Shown here: in pieces, positions 59,772-64,000 of the stretch | Layout: every line of letters starts with the position of its first letter | How positions within the stretch are numbered: position 1 is the stretch's first letter | Origin: Candidatus Lutacidiplasma silvani | GTDB lineage: Archaea > Thermoplasmatota > Thermoplasmata > Lutacidiplasmatales > UBA184 | Length of the DNA stretch: 64,000 nucleotides | Direction: 5' to 3' | Assembly: GCA_022750295.1 (NCBI GenBank) | Contig: JAKIVZ010000003.1 | Location: 62,001 to 126,000, forward strand | The notes under the pieces: generated by a model | What the model saw: only the letters and a program-made list of their open reading frames with translations | Databases searched by the model: none | What the model was told of the DNA's origin: nothing | Position numbers and translations under genes: made by a program

Positions 59772-61841
59772 TCAGGCGTATTCCTGCTTCGACTCGGGGC
59801 CCATCAGGCCGAACGCCTCGAACCGGAACGACTGCTTGATCACGCTCGCCACGGGAAAGAACGGGATCCAGACCAGCATGTCCCACCGGCCCATTTTCCC
59901 GAGGAAGTAGGCGAGCGGGACGGCCCGGATCGCGAGGGCGAGGAGGAGGAGGACGGCCACGTCGAAGATCGCGTGGACGCCGAGGATCACGAGCAGCAGC
60001 CCGAGGAACACGTAGACGAGGCTCCGGACCCCCGAGCGGGCGAACGTGAGGAACCAGAGCAGCACGCCGAGCCCCGCGAACTCCGGGGTGTCGCCGACGA
60101 GCGACGGGTAGTGCTGCCCATTCGCCATCAGGATCCCCCGGGCCCACCGGACCCGCTGACGTCGGAGGGCGTCGTAGTCCTCGGGGACGTCCTCGTACGC
60201 CCGGGCCCCGAACTCCATCCGGACCCGGTAGCCGAGCCGCTGGATCCGCAGCGAAAGCTCCGTGTCCTCGCCGTTCCACGGCACCCACCCGCCGAGCGCG
60301 ACCAGGTCCTTCCGACGGAACGCCGAGAAGAGCCCGTCGATCACCTCCCCCGACCGGACGCCCATGATCGCCGGTCGCTGGAAGTAGTGGCCCCAGGCGA
60401 TCTCGAGCGCCCGGAGCTTCCGGGTCCACCCGTCCCGCTGACGGGGGTGGATCGACCCCTGCACCCCGCCGACCTCGGGGTCCGCGAAGTGCGGGATGAT
60501 GGCGGCGAAGCCGAGCCGGTCGGAGACGAACGTGTCGGCGTCGAGCCGGATCACGATCTCGCCGGACGCGAGGGCGAGGGCCCCGTTGAGGCCGTTCGAC
60601 TTCCCGGCGTGCGGGAGGTCGACGACGAGCCCCCGGGCGTTCCGGAGCCCCCGGATCGCCGCCGCCGCGAGCTCCGAGGTCCGGTCGGTGGAGCCGTCGT
60701 TCCCGACGATGATCTCGACGGTCCCGGGGTACTTGCCGGCCGCGAGGTCGGCGTGCCGGATCGCCTCCGCGATCCACCGCTCCTCGTTGTACGCGGGCAT
60801 GAGGATGGAGACCGGGGGATGGTACTCCGAGAGCGGCGGGAGGGGCCGGCGGCGGAGCTGGCGGTAGTAGAGCGGCCGATTCAGGGCGATGAACGTCTCG
60901 AGGGTCACGAGTGGCAGGAGGAGCAGGAGCGTGAACGGCAGGAGGACCCCGCTGGCCCCCAGAACGTGGTCGACCAGGAGGAGCGTCACGGCGGCGGCGG
61001 CGATCGCGAGGAACCCCGTCCCGAAGAACTGGGCGATCGCGCCCGGGTCCCGGGCGACCTGGGCCTTCACCCGCTGCGGGGTCGGGAGGAAGAGCGTGGA
61101 CAGGACGAGCCCGGCGAGGAACACTCCGCCCGTGATGGTCCGGACGAGGATGGCGAGGTTCCGGATGCTCTCGCCCGGGACGGTGAAGAACACCGCGTCG
61201 AGGACGACCTCGAGGCCGACGTACAGGACGATCAGTCCGAGCGCCCACGCCCGACGGTGGGCCGGGAGCGACGGGGAACGGGAGACGAGGCCGCTCGCGA
61301 GCGCGAACGCGGCCATCCCCGCGAGGTACATCGGGAAGATGTAGTCGGGAACGAGCTGGGAGACCGACGTGACCGCGTAGACTCCGGGCCACGCGCTCGG
61401 CCAGAAGAGGACCGCCCCGACGGCGCTGACGAGATGGTCGTACGGCACGAAGAGGCGCGAGAACAGCGCCAGCTCGAGGGCGGAGACCGCGACGAACGCG
61501 ACCGCGAGGATCGCCAGGAACCGCCGAGCGCGGGGGAGCGGGGCGTTCGGGGAGGCGCCCGCCCCGTCGAGAAAGAGGGTGCGGGTCCCCTGGGCCGAGG
61601 TGACGGACACCGGCACCACCCGATCCGGGTCGGCCCGAGCGGCGGCGGGGGACGGCGCCCGGAGCTCCGACGGGTCCCGGACGAGGCGAATCCGGACCGT
61701 GCCCGCGACCGCGTTGGAAGGTCGATGGCGCAACCACTCGGCGGCCGCAAAGAGGCCGGCGCCGAGGGCAAGGCCGAGGAGCACACCCCCCAGGGGGATC
61801 CCGCCCGAGCGCAGCGCGTGTTCCACCGGGTCGAGGAACAT
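59772..61841 (-). CDS. membrane GT2 polysaccharide synthase
   Basis: A 689-residue processive-type glycosyltransferase. N-terminal half: about six membrane helices and a variable linker. Residues ~335-580: GT-A domain with VSILMPAYNEERWI, IIVGNDGSTDRTSEL, IVIRLDADTFVS (metal DxD), NGEDTELSLRIQ (catalytic base) and RQRVRWARG (QxxRW). Helices follow at the C-terminus. This is the hyaluronan/cellulose/poly-GlcNAc synthase layout: a nucleotide sugar is polymerised and the chain passed through the membrane. Polymer unknown. Lies next to a large surface protein with hydrolase-like parts, possibly acting on the same polymer. Confidence 0.9.
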   Translation of the reverse strand: MFLDPVEHALRSGGIPLGGVLLGLALGAGLFAAAEWLRHRPSNAVAGTVRIRLVRDPSELRAPSPAAARADPDRVVPVSVTSAQGTRTLFLDGAGASPNAPLPRARRFLAILAVAFVAVSALELALFSRLFVPYDHLVSAVGAVLFWPSAWPGVYAVTSVSQLVPDYIFPMYLAGMAAFALASGLVSRSPSLPAHRRAWALGLIVLYVGLEVVLDAVFFTVPGESIRNLAILVRTITGGVFLAGLVLSTLFLPTPQRVKAQVARDPGAIAQFFGTGFLAIAAAAVTLLLVDHVLGASGVLLPFTLLLLLPLVTLETFIALNRPLYYRQLRRRPLPPLSEYHPPVSILMPAYNEERWIAEAIRHADLAAGKYPGTVEIIVGNDGSTDRTSELAAAAIRGLRNARGLVVDLPHAGKSNGLNGALALASGEIVIRLDADTFVSDRLGFAAIIPHFADPEVGGVQGSIHPRQRDGWTRKLRALEIAWGHYFQRPAIMGVRSGEVIDGLFSAFRRKDLVALGGWVPWNGEDTELSLRIQRLGYRVRMEFGARAYEDVPEDYDALRRQRVRWARGILMANGQHYPSLVGDTPEFAGLGVLLWFLTFARSGVRSLVYVFLGLLLVILGVHAIFDVAVLLLLALAIRAVPLAYFLGKMGRWDMLVWIPFFPVASVIKQSFRFEAFGLMGPESKQEYA

Positions 61842-61900
61842 GGCGGTGTCTCACCGACCCGTCGGAGCGGCTCCGCGTCGGCCGTGCCAGGTCCCGGCCG

Positions 61901-64000
61901 TCAGCGGCGCCCACCGTCCCGGCGTCGAAGCCCGCGGACGGCCACGAACCCTGCGAAGACCGAGAGCCCGATCCAGATCGACGTCCAGAGGGCGCCCGAG
62001 CTGAGGGCCGCCACCAGGGCCGCCGACGGCCGGTTCGAGGTCGGGTGGAATTGGATCTCCGTCGGGGGGTCGGGGCCCGCGACGGTCCGGGTCCCGTGCG
62101 AGGGAACGGCGAAGTACCCGGCCGGCGGGTCGACGTCGAACGTGTACGTCCCGTTCGCCGCCAGGAACGACGAGCCGTTCGAGGCGCCGGCGTGGGTCAG
62201 GTTCCCGAACCGCATCGACCAGTCGGTCGAGGCCGGCGCCCCGGAGACGTCGAACCAGGCCCGGAACTCCAGGAGGGAGAACGTGACGGGGAGAACCGCC
62301 GAGAACCCATGGACGACGACGACCCCCGTGCGGGGGGTGGCGGAGTAGTTCGACGGGAGCTCGATCGCGTAGGCGTACGACCCGTTGGGGAGCGACGTCG
62401 AGAGCCACGCCGTGGTCGCCGGGTCCGACTGCCCGTCGACCCTCACCGTCCAATTCAATCCGGTCCGGGTCCCCGCGGCCTGCCACGTCACGGGATAGGT
62501 GGTCGGAACGAACGGAACGTCGACGGTGAGTCCGCCGCCGAGGACGTCGAACGTCTTCTCGGCGACGTCGGCGTGGTAGCCGGCCACGTAGCCGACGTGG
62601 TAGGCGTACGACCCGTTGGCGAGCCGGAACACCGCCCCGTCCGCCCCGGCGGTCTCCGTCGAGTTTCGGACGGTGATCGCGACCGGTGTCGCCGCCGGGA
62701 GTCCGGAGACCCGGAACGTGACGGGGACCACCGGGGGCGGAGGCGTGATGAGGACGAACCGGACCTCGACGAGGCTCCAGGAACTATCGACGGTGAACCC
62801 GCCGTTCGCCGGGAGGGTCCGGTACCCCGGTACCGGGGCGACGGTGAATCCGTACGAACCGAACGGTTCGTAGACGGCGAGCGTGGTATTCGTCGACGTG
62901 GTGGTGAACCCCCGGACCGTGACCGACCACGGGGTCCCTTTGGGGAGGCCGAACGCCCAGAGTTCGACCTCGTCGCCGACGACGAACCGCGCCTTCTCGG
63001 AGACCGGTCCGGTCGGGTCGATCGTGATCGAGCGGCTCGATCCGTTCGCGCTGCCGGGGCCCCAGCCGCTCCAGCCGGCGAACGCGTACCCCACGAGCGG
63101 GGTGGCCGTGAGCGTCACGGGCTCGCCCGAGTTCCACCACCCGACGTCCGGCGTGACCGACCCGGCGTCCCCCGGCGCGGCGGAGACGTTCAACCGCCAC
63201 TGGTCCACGAACGAGAGGGTGACGTTGGTGGAGGCGCCGTCCACATGGATCGGCGACGCGACGAACGGGGCGAGCTGCTCCGACGGGTGGACTTCCCGGC
63301 CGTCGATTGGCAGCGGGATCGGGACCGAGGCGACGGGGTACGCCCCCGGCGGGAGGAGCAACGAAACGTTGTTCGCCGTCGTCGAGTAGAATTCCCCCGC
63401 CACGTTCGCGTACCACGCGGTCCCGTTTGGAACGCCGGTGTTCAGGACCCGGACGTACGATCCTCCGGAGGGATACGATTCGAAGAGGACGAGGCTCTGG
63501 GGCGGGAGGGTGTACGTTTCCGGCAGGCCCGAGGGAAGATCCTGGGGGACCGGTTGCGGCGTGTACGGTTCCACCCAGGTCGTGTCGTTCGACCGTGTCG
63601 AGTGAATCGACCCGTTCCAGCTCCACGCCTCGACCGCCGAACCTCCGAACGAGCCTGCGAACTGCGGGGTGAACGAGATCGCGTGCGTGATGTTGTCGTT
63701 CATGACGAGCAGGTCCTCCCGGTCGTGGTCCCGCGGGTCGAGCGTGTCGATCCCGTACACGGTGCGGTCGAGCCCGGGGAGGGTCGCCGGGAACGCCTCG
63801 GTCCCGAGGTGGTCGAGGACGCCGGTGTAGAGCGCGTAGTCGGGCCGCGCGCCCCCGGTCGTGTTGAACCAGGAGTTCGTCGTGGCGAGCTCGGTCGCGA
63901 ACAGGTCGAGGTTGGTCAGGTTCACGTCCATCGCCTGGGTGACCTGGGAGGCGAGGCTGAGGGCTCCCGAGAACCCGATCGCGTACGGGCCGTACGACGA
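61901..64000 (-). CDS. large surface protein, start beyond window; possible glycoside-hydrolase-like N-part and Ig-like repeats
   Basis: The frame is open through the right edge (in-frame TYGPYAIGFSGALS-type residues precede the first internal ATG at 63931). Visible ~700 residues: an N-terminal part ending in a beta-sandwich with YTLPPQSLVLFESY, reminiscent of C-terminal sandwich domains of glycoside hydrolases; an AGWSGWGPGSANGSS InlB-type repeat; then four or five Ig-like repeats with a W-S-V/M core and a GSYAY or GTYTF strand (PNGSYAYAIELPSNYSATP is one). C-terminal anchor WIGLSVFAGFVAVRGLRRR. Heavily sequon-bearing. Adjacent to the GT2 synthase, 59 bp apart on the same strand. Confidence 0.75.
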   Translation of the reverse strand, partial: SSYGPYAIGFSGALSLASQVTQAMDVNLTNLDLFATELATTNSWFNTTGGARPDYALYTGVLDHLGTEAFPATLPGLDRTVYGIDTLDPRDHDREDLLVMNDNITHAISFTPQFAGSFGGSAVEAWSWNGSIHSTRSNDTTWVEPYTPQPVPQDLPSGLPETYTLPPQSLVLFESYPSGGSYVRVLNTGVPNGTAWYANVAGEFYSTTANNVSLLLPPGAYPVASVPIPLPIDGREVHPSEQLAPFVASPIHVDGASTNVTLSFVDQWRLNVSAAPGDAGSVTPDVGWWNSGEPVTLTATPLVGYAFAGWSGWGPGSANGSSRSITIDPTGPVSEKARFVVGDEVELWAFGLPKGTPWSVTVRGFTTTSTNTTLAVYEPFGSYGFTVAPVPGYRTLPANGGFTVDSSWSLVEVRFVLITPPPPVVPVTFRVSGLPAATPVAITVRNSTETAGADGAVFRLANGSYAYHVGYVAGYHADVAEKTFDVLGGGLTVDVPFVPTTYPVTWQAAGTRTGLNWTVRVDGQSDPATTAWLSTSLPNGSYAYAIELPSNYSATPRTGVVVVHGFSAVLPVTFSLLEFRAWFDVSGAPASTDWSMRFGNLTHAGASNGSSFLAANGTYTFDVDPPAGYFAVPSHGTRTVAGPDPPTEIQFHPTSNRPSAALVAALSSGALWTSIWIGLSVFAGFVAVRGLRRRDGGRR

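Overview
The window reads as archaeal chromosome, most plausibly a GC-rich (roughly two-thirds G+C) member of the Thermoplasmatota or a close relative. Reasons: a fibrillarin-type methyltransferase gene; AbrB-PhoU fusion regulators; a LsrF-like class I aldolase; a tRNA gene without an encoded CCA; sequon-rich surface proteins with a single C-terminal membrane anchor; and TATA-like boxes centred about 25-27 bases upstream of many start codons, the signature of leaderless archaeal transcripts. The phylum is inference; the domain is well supported.

Layout. 1-8.3 kb: a kelch-like surface protein cut by the left edge, a degenerate membrane-pyrophosphatase-like protein, tRNA pseudouridine synthase TruA, an unknown protein, a YtcJ-type amidohydrolase and a large kelch/PKD surface protein. 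8.3-11.3 kb: glutamine synthetase divergent from an Lrp/AsnC regulator with matching palindromes in the shared region, then a LsrF-like aldolase. 11.36-18.32 kb: a tRNA-Leu(CAG) gene followed by three tandemly integrated cassettes, each bounded by a copy of the tRNA 3' end. The cassettes carry a giant beta-propeller surface protein, a toxin-antitoxin pair, and a secreted protein plus a second toxin-antitoxin pair. 18.7-28.9 kb: a DUF981-like membrane protein, an intact IS630-type insertion sequence, and small metabolic and regulatory genes (YdeI-like, SDR/TetR pair with a palindromic operator, SRPBCC, lactonase-like propeller, glycosyltransferase, glyoxalase-like, phosphatase, thioredoxin-like, a Fur dimerisation domain without its DNA-binding half). 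28.9-37.98 kb: Fe-dependent alcohol dehydrogenase, an AbrB-PhoU regulator, a four-gene operon (fused 2Fe-2S/FAD alpha subunit, FAD beta subunit, degenerate glycerate-kinase-like protein, MFS transporter) and an HxlR regulator.

37.98-48.36 kb is the most striking part: a probable DNA-transfer or pilus-like apparatus related to type IV secretion/conjugation. A plus-strand arm encodes a small protein and a VirD4/TraG-like ATPase fused to a winged helix and a nuclease-like domain. A minus-strand operon encodes a large surface adhesin with a cytosolic winged helix, a VirB2-like pilin candidate, a VirB6-like polytopic protein, a PrgI/VirB3-like protein, a small membrane protein, a VirB4-like ATPase and an unknown protein. 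No relaxase or integrase is visible, which suggests a domesticated transfer or DNA-import machine.

48.4-58.6 kb: fibrillarin, RidA, a zinc-ribbon protein, a DUF885 protein, and the phosphate module (AbrB-PhoU regulator, pstSCAB, phoU). 58.7-64 kb: a Fic protein behind a promoter flanked by an 11-bp inverted repeat, a membrane GT2 polysaccharide synthase, and a large surface protein running off the right edge. All functional assignments come from reading sequence motifs by eye; no database search was run.
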